The notes beneath the pieces were generated by a model that had not been told where the DNA came from, ran no database searches, and worked only from the letters and a program-made list of their open reading frames with translations. The translations under genes and the position numbers were made by a program. A DNA stretch of 64,000 nt from Siphonodentalium dalli (taxonomy: Eukaryota > Mollusca > Scaphopoda > Gadilida > Siphonodentaliidae), in assembly GCA_032622095.1 (NCBI GenBank), contig CP136068.1, forward strand, positions 121,523,989-121,587,988. The letters run 5' to 3'. Of the stretch, positions 11,165 through 23,123 are shown one piece after another (position 1 is the stretch's first letter; each line of letters begins with the position of its first letter).

Positions 11165-11455
11165 CCAAGCCTGATTATAGTGTGTCTGTTATTTGCAGAA
11201 TGAGGTCATCAGAGGGTGAATTTAGTGATGCTTTCCCACACAGTTGGCTAGCATCACCAAATTCACCATCTGGGGACCTCATTCTGCTTAGGCCTCATCT
11301 TCAGGGAAGTATCTATTGTTTCAATTAACATTGTTTCAATCTGATCCTAGGTCTCCCATAGCAGTGTTGATGCCTAAGCAGAATGAGGTTTCCAAAGGGT
11401 TAATTTGGCCTCTGGGTAACACATTGCAAATGACATCACTATTTGCAAGCTTGTT
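11165..11455. mobile_element. Composite hairpin-ended MITE (copy 2, shortened)
   Basis: Left hairpin complete (GAATGAGGTCATCAGAGGGT to ACCTCATTCTGC, 11196-11290); the internal part and right hairpin are deleted to AATGAGGTTTCCAAAGGG and AACACATTGCAAATGACA. Confidence 0.65.
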
Positions 11456-11459
11456 CATC

Positions 11460-12211
11460 ACATAAAGGGAAATACTATTATTTTGTTCATAAACCGGAGT
11501 GGTCCAAGTTTTGACGTAAAACATTATTCGAACCGATTTCACCAGCTAGTTTGCGTCGATGTAAAACAGCATTATCCCAACCGATTTCATTAGCTAAGAT
11601 ACGTCAACGTAAAACAGCAATATTCCAACAGATTTGAGTAGTAATTTACATCGAAGGACACTTGGACTTAAACTAGATAAAGCTTCTATAAGTTTGGGAT
11701 CTCTTGCTCAGACATTAGGAAAGACCTAACCATTTCTAATTGTGAAAGGGGCCCATATCTGCACAGTTTTGTCCCCTATGCAGGACCTACCGCTGCCCAC
11801 ACCTACACGTAATGTGAAGAAATGTAACATTTATTTATTTGAGACTTTTGTAGGTTACAATTTATTCTGCATTATTCTGAGAAACTGAACAGACCATATT
11901 CATTTGAAAATTTCTAGATCATGCCAGAATGAATTGTAACTGACAAAACACTTCATTAACAAATGTTAAGATTTAATTAAGAATATACACATGCCGGCAG
12001 CGTTCAGACATCGCATAGCAAGGGGACTGAACTCTATTTTGCAGCTTGATTTGGTCCCTGTCTTTCATTTAAGGGTGTGGGTGCAGAAAGGTAAAAAAGT
12101 GCCCTGGTATTTGTAACATTTATAGAAAGAGTTTCCTTTTTACACAAATTTCATAAAATTGTATGGTACTTAAACACAGAACTCTGACACAGATTTATCA
12201 AACATATTGTC
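11460..12211. other. No gene recognised
   Basis: Contains a three-fold imperfect repeat of a GTAAAACA-TATTC-AACCGATTTCA piece at 11515-11650. Nothing else could be supported. Confidence 0.5.
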
Positions 12212-14122
12212 TTAACCATTTCAGTGCAAAGTCCGATTTTTGTATCAACCCATATTTCCTTGATCATTTTTAGCTCAACTTTACTTTGTCATGGATGTTA
12301 ATATTGACATGTAGATGGGAACGAGTAATTTTGGGGTCATTCGGCCAAAAAACATGGCGGCCAGCAGCCTTCTTGGATTTTACTCTTTGTATGACTAAAT
12401 TCTTTAGCACGGACTACAGGTCGTACCTTTAGTCTGATCATCATCAAATTTGTCATGGATGTTAAATTTGACATGTAGATGGGAACCAGTAATTTTGGGG
12501 TCATTCGGCCAAAAAACATGGCCGCCAGCAGCCATCTTTGATTTTACTCTTTGTATGACTAAATCCTTTAGCACGGGCTACAGGTCCTACTTTTAGTCTG
12601 ATCATCATAAAATTTGTCAAGAATGTTAATAATGACATGTAGATGGGAACGAGTCATTTTGGGGTCAATCGGCCAAAAAACATGGCCGCCAGCAGCCATC
12701 TTGGATTTTACTCTTTGTATGACTAAATCCTTTAGCACTGGCTACAGGCCGTACCTTTAGTCTGATCATCATAAAATTTGTCATGGCTGTTGAAATTGGA
12801 ATGTAGATGGGAACGAGTAATTTTGGGGTCATTCGGCCAATAAACATGGCCGCCAGTGGCCATCTTGGATTTCAAAATTTAATCCATTAGCACGGGCCAC
12901 AGGTCGTACTGTTCGTCTGATCATCATAAAATTTGTCATGGATGTTAACAATGACATGTAGATGGGATTATGGGAACGAGTAATTTTGGGGTCATTCGGC
13001 CAAAAAACATGGTCGCCAGCAGCCATCTTGGATTTTACTCTTTGTATGACTAAATCCTTTAGCACGGGCTACAGGTTGTACCTTTAGTCTGATCATCATA
13101 AAATTTGTCGTGAATGTTAATAATGACATGTAGATGGGAACGAGTCATTGTGGGGTCATTCGGCAGAAAAACATGGCCGCCAGCAGCCATCTTTGATTTT
13201 ACTCTTTGTATGACTAAATCCTTTAGCACGGGCTACAGGTCGTACCTTTAGTCTGATCATCATAAAATTTGTCATGGCTGTTGAAATTGGAATGTAAATG
13301 GGAATGAGTAATTTTGGGGTCATTCGGCAGAAAAACATGGCCGCCAGCAGCCATCTTTGATTTTACTCTTTGTATGACTAAATCCTTTAGCACGGGCTAC
13401 AGGTCGTACATTTAGTCTGATCATCATAAAATTTGTCATGGCTGTTGAAATTGGAATGTAAATGGGAACGGGTCATTTTGGGGTCATTCGGACAAAAAAC
13501 ATGGCCGCCAGTGGCCATCTTGGATTTCAAAATTTAATCCATTAGCATGGGCCACAGGTCGTACTGTTCGTCTGATCATCATGAAATTTGTCATGGTTGT
13601 TAATATTGGATTTTACTCTTTGTATGACTAAATTCTTTAGCATGGGCTACAGGTCGTACCTTTAGTCTGATCGTCATAAAATTTGTCATAGATGTTAATA
13701 ATGACATGTAGATGGGAACGAGTCATTTTGGTGTCATTCGGCCAAAAAACATGGCCGCCAGCAGCCATCTTTGATTTTACTCTTTGTATGACTAAATTCT
13801 TTAGCATAGGCTACAGGTCGTACCTTTAGTCTGATCGTCATAAAATTTGTCATGGATGTTAATGATGACATGTACATGTAGATAGGATACAATCATTTTG
13901 GGGTCATTCGGCCGAAAACATGGCCGCCAGCAGCCATCTTGGATTTTACTTTTCTCTTCATGTCTATAAACTAGTATTAGACATTCAACTTTCCACATTC
14001 CTAATCGCTCCATTGACTGTAATACATTAAATTATTCCCTTTCCAAGTTGAGCTACAGTGTCATTGACACTTTCATTCAAATTTATTGATACAAAAATCG
14101 GACTTGACACTGAAAGGGTTAA
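12212..14122. mobile_element. TTAA element carrying a 160-bp-satellite element
   Basis: Outer ends are TTAACCATTTCAGTGCAAAG and its inverse ending CACTGAAAGGGTTAA, with TTAA at 12212-12215 and 14119-14122. The short form of the same element at 48217-48343 has no insert. Here an element running from AGCTCAACTT (12271) to AAGTTGAGCTACAGTGTC...CTTTCATT (about 14079) sits between TCATTTTT and CAAATTTATTGAT, with no target duplication. The insert is about ten imperfect units of 161-164 bp with TGACATGTAGATGGGAACGA, CATTCGGCC, AACATGGCCGCCAGCAGCC and CTACAGGTCGTAC. Open frames on the minus strand are repeats of the unit, not genes. Confidence 0.8.
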
Positions 14123-14146
14123 CTCAAATTTGTGTATGTTTTGCAG

Positions 14147-14348
14147 ACTCCACTACACTTGGCTGTGAAGCTAGAATTTGTGGAAGGGATAAAAGTGCTT
14201 CTAGATGCAAACGCCAATGCCAACTTAGTCGACAAGACCGGGTCATCAGCTCTGCACTTAGCTGTGAAAGAGAACTCACTCGACTGCCTCAGAGTGATAA
14301 TGGACGAGTCCCAGCATGAACTAGAAGTCAATAGCAAGGACTTTGAAG
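14147..14348 (+). CDS. BCL3-like nuclear IkB, exon c (ankyrin repeats 2-3)
   Basis: Acceptor TTTTGCAG at 14139-14146, donor GTACAG at 14349. It holds 67 codons in phase 0 plus one base (G). It encodes two ankyrin repeats: TPLHLAV at visible residues 73-79, with GIKVLLDANANANLVD completing repeat 2, and SALHLAV at about 106-112 with LDCLRVIMD completing repeat 3. The LLDANANANL segment is the usual second helix and loop. The exon follows an 8.9-kb intron full of repeats. A TTAA-flanked element ends 24 bases before the acceptor, so the intron was lengthened right up to the splice signals. Confidence 0.92.
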
Positions 14349-14507
14349 GTACAGTTACCCCTTTGGTTACTGAATGGACTCTTCCATTCAATTCTAAAAG
14401 TATACATTGGAATAGTCTATTCATTTGTATGGATGTTGAGACACACTTGTTGTGAACTATACTTTGGGAAATGGAATAAACGTAATATGCCACTGAGGCA
14501 TTCAGAG

Positions 14508-15121
14508 CAGGGTTGCCAAAGTACCGACGGTACCACAAATTTCGGTACCGGTTCCGTACTGATGTTCAGTATCGCAAACCGGGTCGGTATCGGTACTCAT
14601 TGAGTGGACTTTTACACTGCAAATAACTTTGGTTTCGTGGGGTTCCATAATCAATTACTCGTTAAGTTCGAGGTTTAGTCAAACAACGAAAATAAAAATC
14701 ACAACGATATTTACGATTAAGTTGTTGTCAGCAGCGGTTTTCGGCAAGTCGCAAAGGGAGGATTTTTTTAAAGACAGAATACAGAGTGGAACGAATGTAG
14801 ACATATATGTTTGACTACTGGGCCGGTTTAAGAAATACAGTTATCACAAGCGCCCACACAATGCATGCATTCTGTCAATTTCGTCGTAGAGCGGCATACT
14901 GTGCCTTTGATGTTTGAATGTGCTGACGATATCACGTTAACCCATCGCAGTTGTGTTGGCGTTATGTTGAGCTGCTTAATTAACCCTTTATATTCGTTAA
15001 GAGGTATATTAATAGAAATCAACAATCAGTACCGAGAACTGTCGGTACTTGACATCAGAACCGGTACCGATTAATTCCTGATTACTGCCTGTTCCGGTAC
15101 CAATACCTATTGGCAACCCTG
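14508..15121. mobile_element. hAT-type MITE, CAGGGTTGCCAA family
   Basis: 614 bp with ends CAGGGTTGCCAA and TTGGCAACCCTG and an exact 8-bp duplication ATTCAGAG at 14500-14507 and 15122-15129. Subterminal GGTACCGGTTCCG-type repeats occur at both ends. It lies in the intron behind exon c. No transposase is encoded. Confidence 0.92.
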
Positions 15122-15339
15122 ATTCAGAGAGATGTGTTGTCGCATCCTCTCTGAACACATGTCTCCTATTATCCAACACAGATACCTCAGTGCAGAAGAA
15201 ATTGTATAAAAATTTGTGAGAATAATGATACTAAAAATAAGGCTGCAACGCGACATTCCATGATTATATTTTTCAAGAACAAAGGTGTTTCTTCAGCTTG
15301 TGTCGCCTTATGAAATATTCATATTCAAATTTGATTGAC

Positions 15340-15780
15340 ATTCAAGTCTGCAAATAGTGTGTCTGTCATATGCAGAATGAGGCCCCCACAGGGTGAATTT
15401 AGTGATGCTAGCTCGGGCTAGCATCACCAAATTCACCCTCTGGGAACCTCATTCTGCTTAGGCCGCAACTGCTATGGGAGACCTAGGATCAGATTGAAGT
15501 TCCCCCGTTGATGTTGGTGATGTTCACCCAAGAGTCGCCTCGATTATGCATTTTATCTTCTGCAAATTAGGGGATATAGAAACTTCCCAGAAGGAAAAAG
15601 TAACTGAAAACAATGTTAATTTGAGATTATTGATACTTTCCAGAAGATAAGGCCTAAGGAGAATGAGGTCCCCAGAAGGAGAATTTAGTGATGCTAGCCC
15701 GCTGTGCTAAATAGAATCACTAAATTCACCCTCTGGGACCTCATTCTGCAAATGACAGACACTCTATTTGGAGGCTTGTT
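15340..15780. mobile_element. Composite hairpin-ended MITE (copy 3)
   Basis: Outer ends AAGTCTGCAAATAGTGTGTC and TGACAGACACTCTATTTGGA; two terminal hairpins (15374-15455, 15662-15750) joined by the usual GATCAGATTGAAGTTCCCC interior in inverted orientation. Complete or nearly so. Confidence 0.75.
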
Positions 15781-15789
15781 GACATTGCA

Positions 15790-16510
15790 CAAACAATTTC
15801 TCCAATTCAATTGTAATTCAATTAATTTATTTCTCATTCCCTTAAATAAAGGTACGGATATAATGATGTGTGTACAATATTTACATGTATACATGTGGTC
15901 AATATGGCTCATCTAGAACATAAAAGTGTTGTATGAAAAACATAGGATCAGATATACATGTAACATCGCTATAACATACAAGTTATGTCATGAACCAAAA
16001 GGTAATATACCTTCCTACCTAATCTAATTAAATTCCTTTATACACAGGAAATGTGTGTGAATAGAAGCATGTTAGAAGATAAATTGAAATTGAAAATTTC
16101 CGTTCGATTGGTCATCGTCAACAATTTTGTATTAACTATTCCATAAAATACGTATTTCAAACTAACTTTTATTTTAAATTGCTATAAATTCGACACCATA
16201 AAGAGACTTTTAACCCCTTGTCAGCAACATTTTTGGTGATATTCTTATGCATAAAAACGGAATACAGTGTGACCCTTATGCATATAACGATTAAAAAATA
16301 GTGTTTTTATGAGAAAATGGTTTGGTGCATGCATATTTTATGAAGATATCCGAAATATGCATTTAAACGATATGCAATTAACTGAAATTGACTGTACTTA
16401 ATAGTACCTTCAGCTATATGGGGCAGGGGTTGAGTGAATATTCAAAACACAGTATTAATATGGATAAAGCATCGCAGGCTACTTTTAACATTTACCATTC
16501 TCTACAGTCG
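15790..16510. other. No gene recognised
   Basis: AT-rich intron sequence with no coding or mobile-element signal that can be defended. Confidence 0.45.
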
Positions 16511-16517
16511 TTGTAGT

Positions 16518-16875
16518 CTAAAAGCCTTTTGGCTGGTCTTTATCGTCTTCTTTATTGTTATCGTCTTTTACATTCTTCATGTGCGTTAATGCGTTTTCGA
16601 GCTGTATGTGGTCAGTTGTGGAATTGGACGGGTACCAAATTGAGTCGAGACTGTTCTTGAAATAGATGGGATCTGGATCTTCAATGATGAAGTCAGGTAG
16701 ATGGTTCCATACCTCAACATCTCTATTTGTGAATGTGTTATCTCTGAATTTACATTCGGCACTTTGTTTGTAGCGTTTTAGATTATGTCCTTGAGTGACA
16801 TTAGTTATAGAAGGTGGAAGTATGTGAACAATTTGGATGTCTCTTTCCCATTCATTTGCATGGATATTGTCAGAC
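16518..16875 (-). pseudogene. LINE reverse-transcriptase ORF, C-terminal fragment
   Basis: On the minus strand an open frame of about 115 codons ends in TAG at 16518-16520. It contains GHNLKRYKQSAECKFRDNTF, then TNRDVEVWNHLP, FKNSLDSIW and a charged tail. The pattern of an aromatic/Arg segment, WN-LP and FK--LD is the end of the non-LTR (CR1/Jockey-like) retrotransposon ORF2 protein. The rest of the element is missing, consistent with 5' truncation. It lies antisense in the BCL3-like gene's intron. Confidence 0.7.
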
Positions 16876-17049
16876 TATAGTGAATCAAATATGTGACATT
16901 GGTAGATAAGCTCTCCAATATGGAATATAAGACAACAAGCTCATTTACTGAGTACAACAATGAATGTTCAAGACAAAATACCCACCAAGATGGCTGATAC
17001 TTGGGATCTGCCTTTTTGCAAAAGCAAGCTGGATAAAATCACAATAATT

Positions 17050-18500
17050 ATCTTAATTCCTTCATTGCTCTTGTAATACACATTGAATGGCTCCTCTGCA
17101 TACGGCTGTTCTGAATAATAATCTTAATTCCTTCATTGCTCTTGTAATACACATTGAATGGCTCCTCTGCATACGGCTGTTCTGAATAATAATCTTAATT
17201 GCTTCATTGCTCTTGTAATACACATTGAAATTTTTTTTTTAACAGGAATGGCTCCTCTGCATACGGCTGTTCTGAATAATAATCTTAATTCCTTCATTGC
17301 TCTTGTAATACACATTGAATGGCTCCTCTGCATACGGCTGTTCTGAATAATAATCTTAATTGCTTCATTGCTCTTGTAATACACATTGAATTTTTTTTTT
17401 TAACAGGAATGGCTCCTCTGCATACGGCTGTTCTGAATAATAATCTTAATTCCTTCATTGCTCTTGTAATACACATTGAATGGCTCCTCTACATACGGCT
17501 GTTCTGAATAATAATCTTAATTCCTTCATTGCTCTTGTAATACACATTGAATGGCTCCTCTGCATACGGCTGTTCTGAATAATAATCTTAATTGCTTCAT
17601 TGCTCTTGTAATACACATTGAAATTTTTTTTTTAACAGGAATGGCTCCTCTGCATACGGCTGTTCTGAATAATAATCTTAATTCCTTCATTGCTCTTGTA
17701 ATACACATTGAATGGCTCCTCTACATACGGCTGTTCTGAATAATAATCTTAATTCCTTCATTGCTCTTGTAATACACATTGAATGGCTTCTCTACATACG
17801 GCTGTTCTGAATAATAATCTTAATTCCTTCATTGCTCTTGTAATACACATTGAATGGCTCCTCTACATACGGCTGTTCTGAATAATAATCTTAATTCCTT
17901 CATTACTCTTGTAATACACATTGAATGGCTCCTCTACATACGGCTGTTCTGAATAATAATCTTAATTCCTTCATTGCTCTTGTAATACACATTGAAATTT
18001 TTGTTTTAACAGGAATGGCTCCTCTGCATACGGCTGTTCTGAATAATAATCTTAATTCCTTCATTGCTCTTGTAATACACATTGAATGGCTTCTCTACAT
18101 ACGGCTGTTCTGAATAATAATCTTAATTCCTTCATTGCTCTTGTAATACACATTGAATGGCTCCTCTGCATACGGCTGTTCTGAATAATAATCTTAATTC
18201 CTTCATTGCTCTTGTAATACACATTGAATGGCTCCTCTGCATACGGCTGTTCTGAATAATAATCTTAATTCCTTCATTGCTCTTGTAATACACATTGAAT
18301 GGCTCCTCTGCATACGGCTGTTCTGAATAATAATCTTAATTCCTTCATTGCTCTTGTAATACACATTGAATGGCTCCTCTGCATACGGCTGTTCTGAATA
18401 ATAATCTTAATTCCTTCATTGCTCTTGTAATACACATTGAATGGCTCCTCTACATACGGCTGTTCTGAATAATAATCTTAATTCCTTCATTGCTCTTGTA
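17050..18500 (+). repeat. Exon-derived 71-bp tandem array with decoy splice acceptors
   Basis: Nineteen units, mostly 71 bp, each starting like exon d (ATGGCTCCTCT, CATACGGCTGTTCTGAATAA) and ending TTCATTGCTCTTGTAATACA. Four units are 90-91 bp because they keep a T-run and AACAGG acceptor: AGs at 17244-17245, 17405-17406, 17637-17638 and 18011-18012, matching the real one at 18523-18524. Translated from a decoy, the copy reads GMAPLHTAVLNNNLNSFIAL and meets a stop in the next unit. The second half still resembles exon d's second helix (IALVIHI versus AALLSRDI), so the unit probably came from the exon itself. Confidence 0.9.
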
Positions 18501-18524
18501 ATACTGTTGATAATTTTTTAACAG

Positions 18525-18613
18525 GAATGGCTCCTCTACATACGGCTGTTCTGAATAATAATCTTGGTATAGCTGCTGCACTCTTGTCAAGAGACATCAA
18601 CATCGACAACATG
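18525..18613 (+). CDS. BCL3-like nuclear IkB, exon d (ankyrin repeat 4)
   Basis: Acceptor TTTTTTAACAG ending at 18524, donor GTGAGT at 18614. Two bases complete Gly with the G from exon c, then 29 codons end in phase 0. It reads GMAPLHTAVLNNNL, then GIAAALLSRDINIDNM, a complete ankyrin helix-turn-helix with a short loop. The first 40 bases of this exon are the source of, or share an origin with, the 71-bp tandem units that fill the preceding 1.5 kb. This copy is taken as the real exon because it alone continues past LNNNL into a good ankyrin second helix and a strong donor, and because its phase fits exons c and e. Confidence 0.9.
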
Positions 18614-18639
18614 GTGAGTTTAAATTTGATCATATCATG

Positions 18640-21600
18640 ATCTCTCTCAGTGACCAGAATCTCTCTTAGTAACCAGGAATTATATCTTAGTAACCAGGAA
18701 TTATATCTTAGTAACCAGAATTATATCTTAGTAACCAGAACCTCTCTTAGTAACCAGAATTATATCTTAGTAACCAGGAATTAAATCTTAGTAACCAGAA
18801 CCTCTCTTAGTAACCATAATTATATCTTAGTAACCAGGAATTAAATCATAGTAACCAGAACCTCTCTTAGTAACCAGAATTATATCTTAGTAACCAGGAA
18901 TTAAATCATAGTAACCAGAATATCTCTTAGTAACCAGAATTATATCTTAGTGACCAGAATTATATCTTAGTAACCAGGAATTAAATCATAGTAACCAGAA
19001 CCTCTCTTAGTAACCAGAATCTTAGTAACCAGAATTATATCTTAGTAACCAGGAATTAAATCATAGTAACCAGAACCTCTCTTAGTAACCAGAATGTCTC
19101 TTAGTAACCAGAATTATATCTTAGTAACCAGGAATTAAATCATAGTAACCAGAACCTCTCTTAGTAACCAGAATTATATCTTAGTAACCAGGAATTAAAG
19201 CATAGTAACCAGAACCTCTCTCTAAGTAACCAGAATTATATCTTAGTAACCAGAATTATATCTGAGTAACCAGGAATTAAAGCATAGTAACCAGAATCTC
19301 TCTTAGTAACCAGAATTATATCTTAGTAACCAGAAATTAAATCATAGTAACCAGAACCTCTCTTAGTAACCAGAATGTCTCTTAGTAACCAGAATTATAT
19401 CTTAGTAACCAGAATTATATCTTAGTAACCAGGAATTAAAGCATAGTAACCAGAACCTCTCTTAGTAACCAGAATGTCTCTTAGTAACCAGAATTATATC
19501 TTAGTAACCAGGCATTAAATCATAGTAACCAGAACCTCTCTTAGTAACCAGAATTATATCTTAGTAACCATAATTATATCTTAGTAACCAGGAATTAAAG
19601 CATAGTAACCAGAACCTCTCTTAGTAACCAGAATGTCTCTTAGTCTTAGTAACCAGAATTATATCTTAGTAACCAGGAATTAAATCATAGTAACCAGAAC
19701 CTCTCTTAGTAACCAGAATCTCTCTTAGTAACCAGAATTATATCTTAGTAACCAGGAATTAAATCATAGTAACCAGAATCTCTCTTAGTAACCAGGAATT
19801 ATATCTTAGTAACCAGGAATTAAATCATAGTAACCAGAACCTCTCTTAGTAACCAGAATTATATCTTAGTAACCAGAATGTCTCTTAGTAACCAGAATTA
19901 TATCTTAGTAACCAGGAATTAAATCATAGTAACCAGAATGTCTCTTAGTAACCAGAATTATATCTTAGTAACCAGGAATTAAATCATAGTAACCAGAACC
20001 TCTCTTAGTAACCAGAATGTCTCTTAGTAACCAGAATTATATCTTAGTAACCAGGAATTAAATCATAGTAACCAGAATATCTCTTAGTAACCAGAATTAT
20101 ATCTTAGTGACCAGAATTATATCTTAGTAACCAAAATTATATCTTAGTAACCAGGAATTAAATCATAGTAACCAGAACCTCTCTTAGTAACCAGAATCTC
20201 TCTTAGTAACCAGAATTATATCTTAGTAACCAGGAATTAAATCATAGTAACCAGAACCTCTCTTAGTAACCAGAATGTCTCTTAGTAACCAGAATTATAT
20301 CTTAGTAACCAGGAATTAAATCATAGTAACCAGAATATCTCTTAGTAACCAGAATTATATCTTAGTGACCAGAATTATATCTTAGTAACCAAAATTATAT
20401 CTTAGTAACCAGGAATTAAATCATAGTAACCAGAACCTCTCTTAGTAACCAGAATTATATCTTAGTAACCAGAATTATATCTTAGTAACCAAAATTATAT
20501 CTTAGTAACCAGGAATTAAATCATAGTAACCAGAACCTCTCTTAGTAACCAGAATCTCTCTTAGTAACCAGAATTATATCTTAGTAACCAGGAATTAAAT
20601 CATAGTAACCAGAACCTCTCTTAGTAACCAGGAATTATATCTTAGTAACCAGAATTATATCTTAGTAACCAGAATTATATCTTAGTAACCAGGAATTAAA
20701 TCATAGTAACCAGAATATCTCTCTAAGTAACCAGAATTATATCTTAGTAACCAGAATTATATCTTAGTAACCAGGAATTAAATCTTAGTAACCAGAACCT
20801 CTCTTAGTAACCAGGAATTATATCTTAGTAACCAGGAATTAAATCTTAGTAACCAGAACCTCTCTTAGTAACCAGAATTATATCTTAGTAACCAGGAATT
20901 AAATCATAGTAACCAGAATATCTCTCTAAGTAACCAGAATTATATCTTAGTAACCAGGAATTAAATCTTAGTAACCAGGAATTAAATCTTAGTAACCAGA
21001 ACCTCTCTTAGTAACCAGGAATTATATCTTAGTAACCAGGAATTAAATCTTAGTAACCAGAACCTCTCTCTAAGTAACCAGAATTATATCTTAGTAACCA
21101 GAATTATATCTTAGTAACCAGGAATTAAATCTTAGTAACCAGAACCTCTCTTAGTAACCAGGAATTATATCTTAGTAACCAGGAATTAAATCTTAGTAAC
21201 CAGAACCTCTCTTAGTAACCAGGAATTATATCTTAGTAACCAGGAATTAAATCTTAGTAACCAGAACCTCTCTTAGTAACCAGGAATTATATCTTAGTAA
21301 CCAGGAATTAAATCTTAGTAACCAGAACCTCTCTCTAAGTAACCAGAATTATATCTTAGTAACCAGAATTATATCTTAGTAACCAGGAATTAAATCTTAG
21401 TAACCAGAACCTCTCTTAGTAACCAGGAATTATATCTTAGTAACCAGGAATTAAATCTTAGTAACCAGAACCTCTCTTAGTAACCAGGAATTATATCTTA
21501 GTAACCAGGAATTAAATCTTAGTAACCAGAACCTCTCTCTAAGTAACCAGAATTATATCTTAGTAACCAGAATTATATCTTAGTAACCAGGAATTAAATC

Positions 21601-22577
21601 ATAGTAACCAGAACCTCTCTTAGTAACCAGGAATTATATCTTAGTAACCAGGAATTAAATCTTAGTAACCAGAACCTCTCTTAGTAACCAGAATGTCTCT
21701 TAGTAACCAGAATTATATCTTAGTAACCAGGAATTAAATCATAGTAACCAGAATATCTCTCTAAGTAACCAGAATTATATCTTAGTAACCAGGAATTAAA
21801 TCTTAGTAACCAGGAATTATATCTTAGTAACCAGGAATTATATCTTAGTAACCAGGAATTATATCTTAGTAACCAGGAATTATATCTTAGTAACCAGAAT
21901 TATATCTTAGTAACCAGGAATTAAATCTTAGTAACCAGGAATTAAATCTTAGTAACCAGGAATTATATCTTAGTAACCAGGAATTAAATCTTAGTAACCA
22001 GAACCTCTCTCTAAGTAACCAGAATTATATCTTAGTAACCAGAATTATATCTTAGTAACCAGGAATTAAATCATAGTAACCAGAACCTCTCTTAGTAACC
22101 AGAATTATATCTTAGTAACCAGAATTATATCTTAGTAACCAGGAATTAAATCTTAGTAACCAGAACCTCTCTTAGTAACCAGGAATTATATCTTAGTAAC
22201 CAGGAATTAAATCTTAGTAACCAGAACCTCTCTCTAAGTAACCAGAATTATATCTTAGTAACCAGAATTATATCTTAGTAACCAGGAATTAAATCTTAGT
22301 AACCAGAACCTCTCTTAGTAACCAGGAATTATATCTTAGTAACCAGGAATTAAATCTTAGTAACCAGAACCTCTCTTAGTAACCAGAATCTCTCTTAGTA
22401 ACCAGGAGTTATATCTTAGTAACCAGGAATTAAATCTTAGTAACCAGAACCTCTCTTAGTAACCAGAACCTCTCTTAGTAACCAGAATTATATCTTAGTA
22501 ACCAGGAATTAAATCTTAGTAACCAGAACCTCTCTTAGTAACCAGGAATTATATCTTGGTGACCAGGGCTTCTCTTT
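18640..22577 (+). repeat. 3.9-kb minisatellite, TTAGTAACCAG units
   Basis: About 190 units of 19-22 bp alternating between CTTAGTAACCAGAATTATAT, CTTAGTAACCAGGAATTAAAT (one base shortened) and CTCTCTTAGTAACCAGAAC types. They are arranged in a higher-order block of about 60 bp that varies along the array; the CATAGTAACC variant dominates the left two thirds and disappears around 20.9-22.5 kb. It begins about 26 bases after the exon d donor and ends at GGTGACCAGGG. The units contain stops in several frames, so nothing codes. Confidence 0.95.
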
Positions 22578-23123
22578 GGAGTTTGGAAGGCTACGCAAAG
22601 TCAATTTCTCATTTCTCAGGTCCTCGTGGATGGTCCCGAATAATCGCACATCCAACCTTTTTATTTGTGTTTGATATGTCGTGAAAATATTATAATCGGT
22701 AATTGTGCAGAACTGAGATAAAACATACCTGTTTCCATGTTCAGAATTCCGATTTCGTTATTGTAATTGGTAACTATAATTATCATGTGTTAGAAAGGTG
22801 TCGATTACGACTTCAATCTCATTAAAAAAAATGTGTCAGTGATGCTTGATTAGGTGATTTTCGACAAAACAAATTGCACGGAACCCATCAATAAACTTAT
22901 TATGCACATCTTTTAGGGAAAATGTTGGCCACTTGCAAATGAAATTAGACCCTGACCCAGCCGATGTGATGTTGAGTGGTTCAACGTCATGTCCCCCAGA
23001 AATAAACAAAAATAATATAGAACCTCACATGTTCATGCTTTCAAAACAATTTGGCCTGAGAAACAGGAAATTGGCTTTGCATTGGCCTAACCAGGCCTAA
23101 CACTGTTCAAACTAACATTCCAG
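22578..23123 (+). other. Intron end before exon e; no other feature
   Basis: Unique AT-rich sequence; a pyrimidine tract and CATTCCAG lead into exon e. Nothing else recognised. Confidence 0.5.

Noticed and set aside
14119-14538. 139-codon minus-strand open frame
   Set aside because: Antisense shadow of ankyrin exon c running into the hAT element; no splice or family support.
17133-18113. Repeated open frames of about 60 codons on both strands
   Set aside because: They are readings of the 71-bp tandem unit; only the final copy joins in phase to the other ankyrin exons.
18640-22577. Regular short repeats resembling a CRISPR array
   Set aside because: Units are 19-22 bp with no unique spacers, in an intron of an animal gene; a minisatellite.
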